Of a DNA stretch of 64,000 nt, positions 41,130-49,613 are shown one piece after another (the first letter of the stretch is position 1; each line of letters starts with the position of its first letter). The position numbers and the translations under genes were made by a program. This DNA comes from Cryptosporangium arvum DSM 44712 (GTDB lineage: Bacteria > Actinomycetota > Actinomycetes > Mycobacteriales > Cryptosporangiaceae): the NCBI RefSeq assembly GCF_000585375.1, contig NZ_KK073874.1, positions 7,909,913-7,973,912 on the forward strand, read 5' to 3'. Under the pieces are notes generated by a model, which worked only from the letters and a program-made list of their open reading frames with translations, made no database searches and was not told the origin of the DNA.

Positions 41130-41375
41130 GTGGTCAAGACGCTGCGTCCGCAGAACTACAACGAGGTCTTCTACGTCGGCGACTGGTTCCGCTGCGGCAC
41201 CCCGGTTGTGATGGATCTGAGCGAGTTCGACGAGTCCGACGCGATGCCGCTCGTCGACTTCGCCACCGGCCTGGTGGTGGGGTGCGGCGGAGCGATGGAG
41301 AAGATCGCGCCGCGCCTGTTCCTGCTGCTCCCGGAAGACATGGTCAACGCCGCTAGGGCTTCGACGCCGCACTGA
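41130..41375 (+). CDS. SepF-like small protein
   Basis: Protein of 81 residues matching the SepF core: VKTLRPQNYNE, GDWFRCGTPVVMDLSEFDESDAMPLVDFATGLVVGCGGAMEKIAPRLFLLLPEDM. Cell-division SepF has an N-terminal membrane helix and linker; both are absent here, so it is a truncated paralogue and not the Z-ring anchor itself. GTG at 41130 with AGAGGAG ten bases upstream. The 3' end overlaps the convergent MarR gene by 23 bases. Its pairing with an HxlR regulator is unusual. Confidence 0.75.
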   Translation: MVKTLRPQNYNEVFYVGDWFRCGTPVVMDLSEFDESDAMPLVDFATGLVVGCGGAMEKIAPRLFLLLPEDMVNAARASTPH

Positions 41376-41775
41376 GCCGTCGCAGCGCGTCGACGAACAC
41401 CGCTCGCTGGTCGGGCGGCAGTACCTCGAGCAGCCGTTCCTCCTCGACCCGGATCGCGGCCTGCACCGCGTTGCGGAGGCGGCGCCCCTCCGGGGTGATC
41501 GTGAGGACACGGGCCCGCCGGTCACCCGGTGCCGGACGGCGCTCGATCAAACCGGCCGACTGCAGGTCGTCGAGCACGGCGATGAGCCGTGTCTTGTCGG
41601 CGTTTATCGCCTCGGCCAGCGCGGCCTGGGTGTGGACCGGCTGGTCGTCGAGGCTCGAGAGCACCGCGTAACCCCACATCGAGAGCTCGTGCTCGCGCAG
41701 GATCGGCAGCTCCATCGCGACGAGCGTCCGGCCGATCGGCCCCATCATCGCCGCCAGGTCCGGCCGTGCCTCCAT
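41353..41775 (-). CDS. MarR-family regulator
   Basis: Regulator of 140 residues with the MarR winged helix: MWGYAVLSSLDDQPVHTQAALAEAINADKTRLIAVLDDLQSAGLIERRPAPGDRRARVLTITPEGRRL. Basic wing residues DRRAR are intact. It is divergent from the TIGR03086 gene and probably represses it through the direct repeats between them. Confidence 0.87.
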   Translation of the reverse strand: MEARPDLAAMMGPIGRTLVAMELPILREHELSMWGYAVLSSLDDQPVHTQAALAEAINADKTRLIAVLDDLQSAGLIERRPAPGDRRARVLTITPEGRRLRNAVQAAIRVEEERLLEVLPPDQRAVFVDALRRLSAASKP

Positions 41776-41798
41776 GCCGTGAAGATACCGCTTGACAA

Positions 41799-41832
41799 AT
41801 CATAAGCACCTGCACATCGTAAGCACATGCAT
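41799..41832. promoter_or_regulatory. Tandem 17-bp repeats between MarR and TIGR03086 genes
   Basis: Two adjacent 17-bp units, beginning ATCATAAGCACC and ATCGTAAGCACA, match at 14 of 17 positions. A TTGACA hexamer at 41792-41797 lies just upstream and the second unit covers the ATG at 41827, so binding here would block a leaderless promoter. Probable MarR site. Confidence 0.5.
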
Positions 41833-42420
41833 ACTGATTTGACAGACCTCCGCGACCTCGACGCCCGCGCCGTCGCGCTCAGCGCGCGCATCGTCGACAC
41901 GATCACGCCGGACGACCTCGGGCGTCCGACGCCGTGCACCGGCTGGACCGTGGCCGACCTGATGCGACACCTGATCGCCCAGCACCACGGTTTCGCCGCG
42001 GCCACCCGGGGCGGCAGCGACTGGGAGCTGCCCACGCTCGACGACGATCTGGCGACCCAGTACCGGAAGGCGTCCGACGAGGTCGTCGCCGCGTTCGCCA
42101 GCGTCGACGACCCGGACCAGCCGCTCGTCATCCCGGACTTCGGAGCGCGACCCACGCCCGCGCACTTCGCGATCACGGCCCACGCCGTGGACTACCTGGT
42201 GCACGCCTGGGACGTCGCGGCCGCGCTGGGACAGCCGTTCGCCCCGGAGAACGACCTGGTCGACGCCCTGCTGCCGATCGTGCTCTCGCTTCCCGACGAC
42301 GAGCGACGCACCGAGCCCGGCAGCCCGTTCGCTCCGAGCCTTCCCCAGACCCCGGGCGCCCCGGCCGTCGATCAACTCCTCCGCGCCCTGGGCCGCGACC
42401 CCTACTGGCTCCCGAGCTGA
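41827..42420 (+). CDS. TIGR03086-family (DinB/mycothiol maleylpyruvate isomerase-like) protein
   Basis: Protein of 197 residues of the metal-binding TIGR03086 group: TPDDLGRPTPCTGWTVADLMRHLIAQHHGF with the first His ligand, and AHAVDYLVHAWDVAAALG with the others. Related enzymes use mycothiol as cofactor, which fits the presence of mca in this genome. The reaction is unknown. The ATG at 41827 lies inside the putative MarR site. Confidence 0.8.
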   Translation: MHTDLTDLRDLDARAVALSARIVDTITPDDLGRPTPCTGWTVADLMRHLIAQHHGFAAATRGGSDWELPTLDDDLATQYRKASDEVVAAFASVDDPDQPLVIPDFGARPTPAHFAITAHAVDYLVHAWDVAAALGQPFAPENDLVDALLPIVLSLPDDERRTEPGSPFAPSLPQTPGAPAVDQLLRALGRDPYWLPS

Positions 42421-42459
42421 CGCGCCCGCAGTCACACGCTCCCGAGCCGACCCCGGGCG

Positions 42460-42975
42460 CTAGCTCGCGACCCGGCCGCGGTGGCGGCGTACCGCGTCCC
42501 GATTCGCGCACGCCGGTGAGCAGTACCGCTGACGGCCGGTGCGGCTCACGTCGGCGAACGGGCGATCGCACTCCGCCACCGCGCACCGCCCCAGCCGGTG
42601 CATCCCCCGTCCGGTCAGATGCAGGGCCGTGCCGACGCCGATCAACGCGCGCAACACCCCGGCCAGCGGCAGCTCCGCGGCCCGGTAGTGCACGTGCCAG
42701 CCGTCCGAAGCGTGGTTGGTCAGCCGCGGATACGCCGACGCGGCCGCCAGCAGCACGTTCAGCCGCGCGGCCCGGGTCTCGTCGTCGGGTGCGTCCACCA
42801 CGCCGAGCCAGTCGGTCAGGAACGCACGCACGTCCGCCAGGTCGACGTCGCCCGCGGGCACCTCGACGCCGGCCGCGCGGCAGCGCGCGACCAGGTCGGC
42901 CGCGGTCGCCGGGAAGTCGACGGCCAGTGCGATCGCGAATCGCACCGGATCTTCGCCGTAAGGGTTGATGTGCAC
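42460..42975 (-). CDS. CGNR zinc-finger (ABATE-domain) regulator
   Basis: Putative stress-activated transcription factor of 171 residues. The N-terminal ABATE domain starts HINPYGEDPVRFAIALAVDF; the C-terminal zinc finger is GRCAVAECDRPFADVSRTGRQRYCSPACANRDAVRRHR with four Cys and the CxNR signature. GTG at 42975 gives the family N-terminus; ATG at 43002 is the alternative but would overlap the start of the divergent small gene. Confidence 0.83.
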   Translation of the reverse strand: MHINPYGEDPVRFAIALAVDFPATAADLVARCRAAGVEVPAGDVDLADVRAFLTDWLGVVDAPDDETRAARLNVLLAAASAYPRLTNHASDGWHVHYRAAELPLAGVLRALIGVGTALHLTGRGMHRLGRCAVAECDRPFADVSRTGRQRYCSPACANRDAVRRHRGRVAS

Positions 42976-43000
42976 AAGACCATTACAGCACGCTCGAGCC

Positions 43001-43168
43001 ATGACGCACTTCTGGAAGACGATCTCGAGCCACCCCACCAGCGAGGGCCGCGTCCACTACCAACGGTGTGCCTGCGGGCGCTGGCGGGTGACCCGCGAGG
43101 CTCAGATCCAGGAGTCGAACCACATCCGCGAGTGCCAGGAGTCGTACGTCATCTGCTCGCCGGTGTAG
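43001..43168 (+). CDS. Small zinc-ribbon-like protein
   Basis: Protein of 55 residues beginning MTHFWKTISSHPTSEGRVHYQRCACGRWRV. The HFWKT...EGxVxYxRCxCGRW pattern is a recurrent small actinobacterial protein. The last 25 codons run antisense into the Pmt gene by 67 bases and look non-native, so the original stop may have been lost. The function is unknown. Confidence 0.5.
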   Translation: MTHFWKTISSHPTSEGRVHYQRCACGRWRVTREAQIQESNHIRECQESYVICSPV

Positions 43169-44637
43169 ATCGGGTAGAAGTACGCGAACGTCGCCGCGAT
43201 GACCACCAGGTACGTCGCGACCGCCACGGCCCCCACCAGACGTCGGTCGCGGTCGTCGACGTTCGCCACCAGCCCGGGCACGGCGGAGCGTCCGGACCCC
43301 AGCACCATCCCCAGCGCGAGCGTCACCGCCAGGACGAGGAACGGCAGCGCCGGCAGCGTGTAGAAGTAGAACATCGTGCGGGTCGGGTAGAACGTCCACG
43401 GCACGATGCCGGCGCCGACGCTCATCAGGAGGATCGCGCCGGCACGCCAGTCGCGCCCGGCCAGCCAGCGCCAGCCGATCATCACCAGCGCCGGGATGAA
43501 CGACCACCAGAGCAGCGGCGTGCCCAGCGCCAGCACCTCGGCCGAACAGTTGTCGCTGCCGCAGCCGGGGTCGCTGGAGTAGTAGTACGCCACCGGCCGG
43601 CCGAGCAGCAGCCAGCTCCACGGCGTCGATTGGTAGTCGTGCTTGGCGTGCAAGCCGGTGTGGAACTCGTACGCGTGGACGTGGTACTCCCACAGGTTCC
43701 CGATCGACGCCGGCAGCCACGACGGGCCCGGCCACGGGTCGCCGTTGCGGTTCCAGCCGTTGTCGGAGAGGAACCAGCCGGTCCACGTCGACAGGTACAC
43801 CGCGAGCACGACGACACCGAAGACGACGACCCAGCCGGCCTCGCGCACGAACGTGTCGCGCACCGGGCGCAGCACCCCGGCGCTGCGCCGGGCCTGCACG
43901 CACCACCAGAGCGTGACCGCCACCAGCGCGACGATGTACCAGGTGGCGCTCCACTTGACGCCGAGCGCGCACCCGGCGGCCACCGCCGTCGCCAGCCGCC
44001 ACCAGGGCACCCGGGATCCGGAACCGCCGGACAGGTCGTCCCCGGCCTCGGCCCGGTGCAACAGCCACGACCGTGTCGAGTCCCGGTCACGCAGGGCGAA
44101 GCCGAACGCGAGCAGCAGGAAGAACATCAGGTAGATGTCGAGCAGCGCGACCCGGCTCATCACGAAGTGCAGGCCGTCCAGCGCGAGCAGCAGCCCGGCG
44201 ACGCAGCCGAGCAGCGTCGAGCCGAACATGCGACGCGCGATCCGCGCCAGCAGCAGCACCGAGAGCGCACCGATGACCGCGGCCGAGATCCGCCAGCCCA
44301 GCGCGTTGTAGCCGAAGAGCTGCTCGCCGCCGGCGATCAGCCATTTGCCCAGCGGCGGGTGGACGACGTACCCGGCGCCGGTGCCTTCCTTATCCCGCTC
44401 GACGCCGAACATCAGCAGGTCGTGGGCTTCCTTGGCGTAGTAGACCTCGTCGAAGATCTTCTCGCCCGGCTTGTCCAACCCGACCAGCCGCAGGATCAGC
44501 GCGAGGAGCGCGACTCCCCCGGTCCACAGCCACGAGGCCGCCTGATCGGTCGGCAGCCCGTCGGCCAACCGATGACGCAGGGAGGGCCGAGCCCGCTTCT
44601 CGGCACTCGACGGGGACAACGTTTCGGTCACGGCCAC
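43102..44637 (-). CDS. pmt: Protein O-mannosyltransferase (PMT family)
   Basis: Membrane glycosyltransferase of 511 residues that moves mannose from polyprenyl-phosphomannose to Ser/Thr of secreted proteins during Sec export. The GT39 start is DKPGEKIFDEVYYAKEAHDLL, with the catalytic Asp-Glu pair in the first outer loop. It has about eleven helices, HPPLGKWLIAGGEQLFGYNALGWR, and the C-terminal MTYDSWHSRMWFDSWI. The GTG at 44637 sits seven bases after TACGAT and is probably leaderless. Confidence 0.9.
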   Translation of the reverse strand: MAVTETLSPSSAEKRARPSLRHRLADGLPTDQAASWLWTGGVALLALILRLVGLDKPGEKIFDEVYYAKEAHDLLMFGVERDKEGTGAGYVVHPPLGKWLIAGGEQLFGYNALGWRISAAVIGALSVLLLARIARRMFGSTLLGCVAGLLLALDGLHFVMSRVALLDIYLMFFLLLAFGFALRDRDSTRSWLLHRAEAGDDLSGGSGSRVPWWRLATAVAAGCALGVKWSATWYIVALVAVTLWWCVQARRSAGVLRPVRDTFVREAGWVVVFGVVVLAVYLSTWTGWFLSDNGWNRNGDPWPGPSWLPASIGNLWEYHVHAYEFHTGLHAKHDYQSTPWSWLLLGRPVAYYYSSDPGCGSDNCSAEVLALGTPLLWWSFIPALVMIGWRWLAGRDWRAGAILLMSVGAGIVPWTFYPTRTMFYFYTLPALPFLVLAVTLALGMVLGSGRSAVPGLVANVDDRDRRLVGAVAVATYLVVIAATFAYFYPIYTGEQMTYDSWHSRMWFDSWI

Positions 44638-44790
44638 GCGAGTGATCGTAGGCGCCGGGAACCAGGGAGACGCGTATGGACCGGACAGTGCGGGTAACTC
44701 ACAGCGTGTTGAACTCAACGCAGCGGTGTGGTCACTAGGAGGTATCCGGTACCTTCTCGGTGAGCAACGGCAGGCCGGAAGGACGGTGCC

Positions 44791-45468
44791 ATGCAGCGAA
44801 GGATCGGCTTAGCGACGTTGCTCTCCGCGGTGTTGATCGTGCTCGCGTTACCGGGTAGCGCGCTCGCCGCCCCGGTCGCCGGGGTCAACGCACAGGACCA
44901 GTCTTTCCTCCGCGGTGCCCACCAGGCCCACCTCGCCGCCGTCGCCGCGGCCCGTATCGGCCTGCGCAAGGGCAACCAGGAGACGCGCGACCTGGCCAAC
45001 CAGTGGCTCACCGACCACTCCCGCCTCGACAACCAGCTGCGGCCGGTGGCCAAGAAGCTCGGCGTCGACCTGCCGGCCCGCCCCGACGCCACGCAGCAGG
45101 CGATGCTCAACCGGTACGAGCAGACCAGCGGCCCCGCGTTCGACGGCCTCTGGGTGTCCACGCAGCGGCAGGCCCAGGCGTCACTGCGCCGCCAGGTCGA
45201 AGCCGAGCTGACCGGCGGCCAGAACGAAGAGGTGCAGACGCTGGCCCGGCAGACGTCACCGGTGGTGGCCAAGCACGCGGAAGCGCTCGACGACAACGCA
45301 CCCGCGGTGGGTGCCGCGCCGGGTCAGGTCGATGCCGGACGGGGTATCTCCCCGGGGAACCGCCCGGTCATCGCCGGTACGCTCGCTGCGGTCGGCGTCG
45401 CCTTCCTGCTCGGATCCGCCTGGTCGTGGCGTCGTCGGAGCATCCTTCGCCAGAGTGGACAGCCCTAG
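44791..45468 (+). CDS. DUF4142 secreted/membrane protein
   Basis: Protein of 225 residues. Residues 1-26 form a signal peptide (IGLATLLSAVLIVLALPGSALAAP), residues about 35-165 a DUF4142 ferritin-like helical domain (DQSFLRGAHQAHLAAVAAARIGLRKGNQETRDLANQWLTDHSRLDNQL), and residues about 190-212 a C-terminal helix followed by RRR. GGAAGGA lies before the ATG. Two bases separate its stop from the sortase start, so it may be a sortase substrate or partner, though no LPXTG-type motif is visible. Confidence 0.78.
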   Translation: MQRRIGLATLLSAVLIVLALPGSALAAPVAGVNAQDQSFLRGAHQAHLAAVAAARIGLRKGNQETRDLANQWLTDHSRLDNQLRPVAKKLGVDLPARPDATQQAMLNRYEQTSGPAFDGLWVSTQRQAQASLRRQVEAELTGGQNEEVQTLARQTSPVVAKHAEALDDNAPAVGAAPGQVDAGRGISPGNRPVIAGTLAAVGVAFLLGSAWSWRRRSILRQSGQP

Positions 45469-45470
45469 GC

Positions 45471-46238
45471 ATGAGCGAGCCCCGGCGGTTCCTGTTACCA
45501 AACCGTCGGAAATTCAGCCTTCCCGCTCCCGACCGATCGAGCCGCTGGCCCGCCTACGCCGGTCTGGCGACCGGCATCGTGTGCCTCGCCGCCGCCGCGA
45601 TCTACGCGTTGCTGCCGCCGCCGGCCCCGGACCTGCCGAGCGAGGTGGGGGTGGTGCCGGGTGAGTCCGCCCAGGCCGCCCCGAAGAGCCCCAGCCCGGG
45701 AAGGCCGAGCACGAGCCCGCGCAGCGTCGGTCCGCCGAGTCCCTCGACGGCCAAGCCGACCGGGAAGCTCACGGTGCCGCCAGACCCCGCGGTCGCCCGG
45801 CCCCGTCGCCTGAAGATCCCGGTGCTCGACGTCGACGCGGTCGTCGACTCGGAGATCGTCAACACGGTCGGTGGCCTGAGCCTGCCCGACGACCCCCGTC
45901 GCGTCGGCTGGTGGTCGGCCGGCGCCGGCCCGGGCTCGACGTTCGGGTCGGTGATCCTCGCGGGCCACGTCGACGACCGCGACCTGGGACGCGGAGCCCT
46001 CTACGACATCGGGAAGCTCTCGGTCGGCGATCTGATCTGGGTGGACAGCACCGCCGGGCGGCGCGCGTATCGCGTGGCCGCCCGGCGGGTCTACCAAAAG
46101 GCGAAACTCCCCGGCGACGTGTTCGCTCAGGGAGTTCCGGAACGCCTCGTGCTCGTCACCTGCACCAGCCCGTACGACCGGAAGACCCAGTCGTACGAGG
46201 CCAATGTCGTGGTGTACGCGTCACCCGCAACGGGGTGA
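45471..46238 (+). CDS. Class E/F-like sortase
   Basis: Transpeptidase-fold protein of 255 residues with one N-terminal membrane helix (about 27-48) and a Pro/Ser-rich linker. The sortase barrel follows: RLKIPVLDVDAVVDSEIV, catalytic His in VILAGHVDDRD near residue 168 and Cys in LVTCTSPYDRKTQSYEANVVV near 235. In class E/F enzymes the Cys, His and a downstream Arg act together; the Arg is probably that in YDRK, which is less certain. It attaches or processes surface proteins. Confidence 0.82.
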   Translation: MSEPRRFLLPNRRKFSLPAPDRSSRWPAYAGLATGIVCLAAAAIYALLPPPAPDLPSEVGVVPGESAQAAPKSPSPGRPSTSPRSVGPPSPSTAKPTGKLTVPPDPAVARPRRLKIPVLDVDAVVDSEIVNTVGGLSLPDDPRRVGWWSAGAGPGSTFGSVILAGHVDDRDLGRGALYDIGKLSVGDLIWVDSTAGRRAYRVAARRVYQKAKLPGDVFAQGVPERLVLVTCTSPYDRKTQSYEANVVVYASPATG

Positions 46239-46239
46239 C

Positions 46240-47061
46240 TCAGGACTTGCGGTACCGCGCGTCGAAGAAGCAGTAGACGCCGTAGCAGATGAAGCCGAGC
46301 GCGACGAGCCAGAGCAGGATGCTGCCGAACGGCTGGTCGGCGATCGTCTTCATCGCACCGTCCAGGCCGGAAGCCTTCTCCTTGTCGAAGCTGACCGCCG
46401 CGGCGATCACCAGGCCACCGACGACCGCGTAGGCGACGCCGACCGCCATGTAACCGATCTGCCCGGTGCGCTCGGCGGCCTTCCGCGACTTCGCGTCGGC
46501 GTGCGAGAGGTCCAGGTCCTCGCGGAACTTCTTCTTCCAGCCGTGCCACACCACGAACGCGGAGCCGACGACGATCGCCAGCCCGACGATGATGACGAGG
46601 CCACGCCCGAACGGGGCTTCGAGCAGTTTGCCGGTGAACGACTGGGTCTTGCTGCCGTGCTGCGGGTTGCCCATCGCGAACTTGGCCGCGGTGAACGCCA
46701 GGAAGCCGAAGATCGCCGCCTCGAGGGCGCTCGTGAGGCGCTTCTTCAGCCGCTTGTCACCGGCGTTCGCGTGGCCCCAGACCGCCTCCGCGATCTGCCA
46801 GATCGTCAGCGCGACCAGGCCGATCGTGACGATCCACAGCACCGCCTGACCGAACGGCTTCTCCGCGACCTGCGAGAGAGCGCCGTTCTTGTTGGCCTCC
46901 TCGCCACTGTCACCGGTCGCGACCTGGATCGCCAGGAACGCGATCAGCAGGTTCACCACCCCGTACGCAACCAGCCCGACACGACCGATCTTGGTGATCC
47001 AGTCGCTACGGGCGGCGCGGCGTGCGGTGTTACTTGCTCCGCTCACCGAGGGGGCAGTCAT
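46240..47061 (-). CDS. DUF1206 membrane protein
   Basis: Protein of 273 residues with three copies of the DUF1206 unit, each two helices: about 20-90, 105-180 and 195-265 (RVGLVAYGVVNLLIAFLAIQ..., AIFGFLAFTAAKFAMG..., GYMAVGVAYAVVGGLVIAAA...). The family is of unknown function. The ATG at 47061 is the first start after non-coding sequence. It converges on the sortase with one base between stops. Confidence 0.85.
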   Translation of the reverse strand: MTAPSVSGASNTARRAARSDWITKIGRVGLVAYGVVNLLIAFLAIQVATGDSGEEANKNGALSQVAEKPFGQAVLWIVTIGLVALTIWQIAEAVWGHANAGDKRLKKRLTSALEAAIFGFLAFTAAKFAMGNPQHGSKTQSFTGKLLEAPFGRGLVIIVGLAIVVGSAFVVWHGWKKKFREDLDLSHADAKSRKAAERTGQIGYMAVGVAYAVVGGLVIAAAVSFDKEKASGLDGAMKTIADQPFGSILLWLVALGFICYGVYCFFDARYRKS

Positions 47062-47099
47062 GGGGGCCTCCAGATTGATGCTGTTAAACGCCTGGCCTA

Positions 47100-48152
47100 T
47101 CAGTCGCCACTGGATGCTTGCGTCAAACCAGCATCTGAGATCGGCGGCGTTTCGTTCAGCTGGCCCACCAGCTCTTCGAGCAGATCCTCCAGCGCGACGA
47201 CGGCGGTTCCGTTGACCAGGCCGAGGTGCGCGCCGTCGCGACGCAGGGCCTCGACCGCGTCGGCGAGGGGCGCGTCGTCGTCGATCTCGGGCATCGTCCG
47301 CATCAGCCGGTCCGGTAGCGGCCGGTCGAGCTCGTCCGGCCGGGCCTCCAACAGGTCCTTGGCGTGGACGTAGCCGGTGAAGCCGTCCGGCCCCCGCACC
47401 GGGAACCGCGAATAGCCCGACGAGGCCACCAGCTGTTCCACCTCGCGCACGGTCGCGCCCTCGGGCACCACCCGGAGCCGGTCGTCGCCCAGCGCCACGT
47501 CGGCCGCGGTGCGTGCCTCGGTCGACAACGCCCTGGTCAACCGCTGCTCGGCGTCGGCGTCCAGGAAACCCTCGGCCCGCGACTCGGCGACCAGCTCGGT
47601 CAGGTCCTCGGTGTTGTACACGGTGTCCAATTCGTCCCGGGGCGTGATCCCGAACAACTTGAGGACGCCGTTCGCCGTCGCGTTCAGGCTGACGACGATC
47701 GGGCGGGTGAGCCGGCACCAGGTCACCATCGGCGGCCCGAGCAGGAGCGCCGCCCGCACCGGACCGGCCAGCGAGATGTTCTTCGGCACCAGTTCGCCCA
47801 GCACCAGGTGCAGGTACGACACGATCGACAGCGCGATCACGAACGCGATCGGGTGCAGCATGCCCTCGGGCACGTGCACCAGCTCCAGCGGCGCCTCGAT
47901 CAGGTGCGCGATCGCCGGTTCGCCGGCCGCGCCGAGCCCCAGCGAACAGAGCGAGATGCCCAGCTGCGCACCGGCGAGCATCAGCGAGAGGTGTTCCACG
48001 CCGTAGAGCGCGGTCTTGGCCGCACGGGAGCCGCGCGCCGCCCGCGGTTCGAGCTGGTCGCGTCGCGTGGTCACGAGCGCGAACTCGGCCCCGACGAAGA
48101 ACGCGTTGCCCAGCAGCAGGGCGAACGTCAGGAAGACGAGAGCAACGTCCAC
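47100..48152 (-). CDS. CNNM/HlyC-type protein (DUF21 and CBS), lacks CorC domain
   Basis: Protein of 350 residues. The DUF21/CNNM membrane domain is at about 1-185 (FFVGAEFALVTTRRDQL, LSLCSLGLGAAGEPAIA, LVLGELVPKNISLA), with a CBS pair at about 210-330. The CorC_HlyC domain found at the C-terminus of longer members is absent. CNNM/CorC proteins are linked to Mg2+/Co2+ export or homeostasis. It starts one base after the stop of the upstream paralogue; the two are an operon and may form a heterodimer. Confidence 0.85.
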   Translation of the reverse strand: MDVALVFLTFALLLGNAFFVGAEFALVTTRRDQLEPRAARGSRAAKTALYGVEHLSLMLAGAQLGISLCSLGLGAAGEPAIAHLIEAPLELVHVPEGMLHPIAFVIALSIVSYLHLVLGELVPKNISLAGPVRAALLLGPPMVTWCRLTRPIVVSLNATANGVLKLFGITPRDELDTVYNTEDLTELVAESRAEGFLDADAEQRLTRALSTEARTAADVALGDDRLRVVPEGATVREVEQLVASSGYSRFPVRGPDGFTGYVHAKDLLEARPDELDRPLPDRLMRTMPEIDDDAPLADAVEALRRDGAHLGLVNGTAVVALEDLLEELVGQLNETPPISDAGLTQASSGD

Positions 48153-48153
48153 G

Positions 48154-49485
48154 TCAGTCGTCCTCTCGCGGTTCGGTCTCGGTCCGGCGCAGGCGGATCG
48201 CCGCGATCCGGTGGGCGTCCATCTCGTCGACGATCAGTTCCCACTCGGCGGGGTCGATCGCGTCCTCCACCGTCACCGTGTCGCCGACCCCGGGCACCTT
48301 GCCCGCTCGGTCAAGGAAGAGCCCGGCCAGCGTCTCGTAGGGCCCGGAAGGGACGTTGAAGCAGATCCGGGCGGCCGCGGCGTCGTCGCGGAGCAGCCCG
48401 GAGACCCGCCAGTGGTCGTCGCCGAGCTTCACGATGTCGGGCTCCGGTGGCCGGTCGTGCTCGTCGCGCACCTCCCCCACGAGCTCTTCGATCAGGTCTT
48501 CGAGCGTCACCACGCCGGCCAGGCCGCCGTACTCGTCGATCACCGCGGCCGCCTGCAGCGGCTCGCGACGCAGCTGGCCGAGCGCCTCGTCCAGCTCGAG
48601 CGTCTCCGGCAGCACGCCGAACGGCTCGATCACCTCCCGGATCGACGTGCGCTCCCGTTCCTCGTCCGGAAAGCGGAAAACTGCTTTCACGTGGACGACG
48701 CCGAGCAGGTTGTCGAGCTGGTGCTCGAAGACCGGGAACCGGGAGAAGCCGGTCTTGCGTGATGCGCGGGCCAGGTCGGCGACCGTGCTGTGCGCCGAGA
48801 GGGCCTTCACCCGGGTTCGGGGGGTGAGCACGTCGGCCACCGTGCGGTCGTCGAACACGAGCGAACGGCGGACCAGCCGGGCCGTGCCCTCGGCCAGCGC
48901 GCCCTGCTCGGCCGACGCCCGGATGAGCCCGCTCAGCTCGGCCCGGGAGCGCCCGGCACCCAACTCGTCCTGCGGTTCGATGCCCAGGCGCCGGATCACC
49001 CAGTTCGCCGAGCCGTTCAGCACCAGGATCAGCGGCCTGCAGGCCGAGCTGAACGCCCGCTGGATCGGCGCGACGAGGTGCGCGGTGCGCAGCGGCTCGG
49101 AGACCGCGGCGTTCTTGGGCACCAGCTCGCCGAACACCGTCTGCACGGCGGTCGCCAGGATCAACGCGACCACGTAGGACGCGCTGCCCGCCATGCCCTC
49201 GGGCACGCCGGCGGCCTCGAGCGCCGGGTCGATGAGCGTGCCGATCGCGGGTTCGGCCAGGTAGCCGAGGATCAGCGACGACACGGTGATGCCCAGCTGC
49301 GAACCGGACAGCTGGAACGAGAGCGTCCGGAGCGCGGCGAGAACCCTCTTGTCGCGCTCGCTCCCGCCGTCGGCGAGACGCTGGACGCGGGGACGGTCGA
49401 GGCTGGTGAGGGAAAACTCGGCGGCGACGAACACGGCGTTCGCGACCAGGAAGACGAGGACTGCGACGAGTGCGAGCGCCGTCAC
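48154..49485 (-). CDS. CNNM/HlyC-type protein with CorC_HlyC domain
   Basis: Protein of 443 residues. The DUF21 domain is at about 1-195 (ANAVFVAAEFSLTSLDRPRVQRLADGG, VFGELVPKNAAVSEPLR), the CBS pair at about 215-335 (LTPRTRVKALSAHSTVADL, AAVIDEYGGLAGVVTLEDLIEELVGEVRDEHD), and CorC_HlyC at about 350-430. The EELVGEVRDEHD signature is complete. It is the first gene of a two-gene operon with the shorter paralogue. Metal-ion export is inferred from the family. Confidence 0.87.
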   Translation of the reverse strand: MTALALVAVLVFLVANAVFVAAEFSLTSLDRPRVQRLADGGSERDKRVLAALRTLSFQLSGSQLGITVSSLILGYLAEPAIGTLIDPALEAAGVPEGMAGSASYVVALILATAVQTVFGELVPKNAAVSEPLRTAHLVAPIQRAFSSACRPLILVLNGSANWVIRRLGIEPQDELGAGRSRAELSGLIRASAEQGALAEGTARLVRRSLVFDDRTVADVLTPRTRVKALSAHSTVADLARASRKTGFSRFPVFEHQLDNLLGVVHVKAVFRFPDEERERTSIREVIEPFGVLPETLELDEALGQLRREPLQAAAVIDEYGGLAGVVTLEDLIEELVGEVRDEHDRPPEPDIVKLGDDHWRVSGLLRDDAAAARICFNVPSGPYETLAGLFLDRAGKVPGVGDTVTVEDAIDPAEWELIVDEMDAHRIAAIRLRRTETEPREDD

Positions 49486-49613
49486 CGTTCGGATCTACCG
49501 AATCGAGAAAGCTGGAGGTGACTCATGGGGAGCAGTGTTGCCGGACGAAGGTTGGTCCACACCTGGGTCAGGGTTCCCTGTCGACATGTCGCTCGGCCTG
49601 AGAAGATTGCGCC

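Noticed and set aside
42598-44697. 699-codon plus-strand frame over the CGNR and pmt genes
   Set aside because: His/Arg/Gln-rich antisense shadow of pmt; no domain and no start signal.
47062-47718. 220-residue N-terminal extension of the DUF1206 frame
   Set aside because: It is antisense to or out of frame with the CNNM gene and Arg/Ala/Gly-rich; DUF1206 begins at the ATG at 47061.
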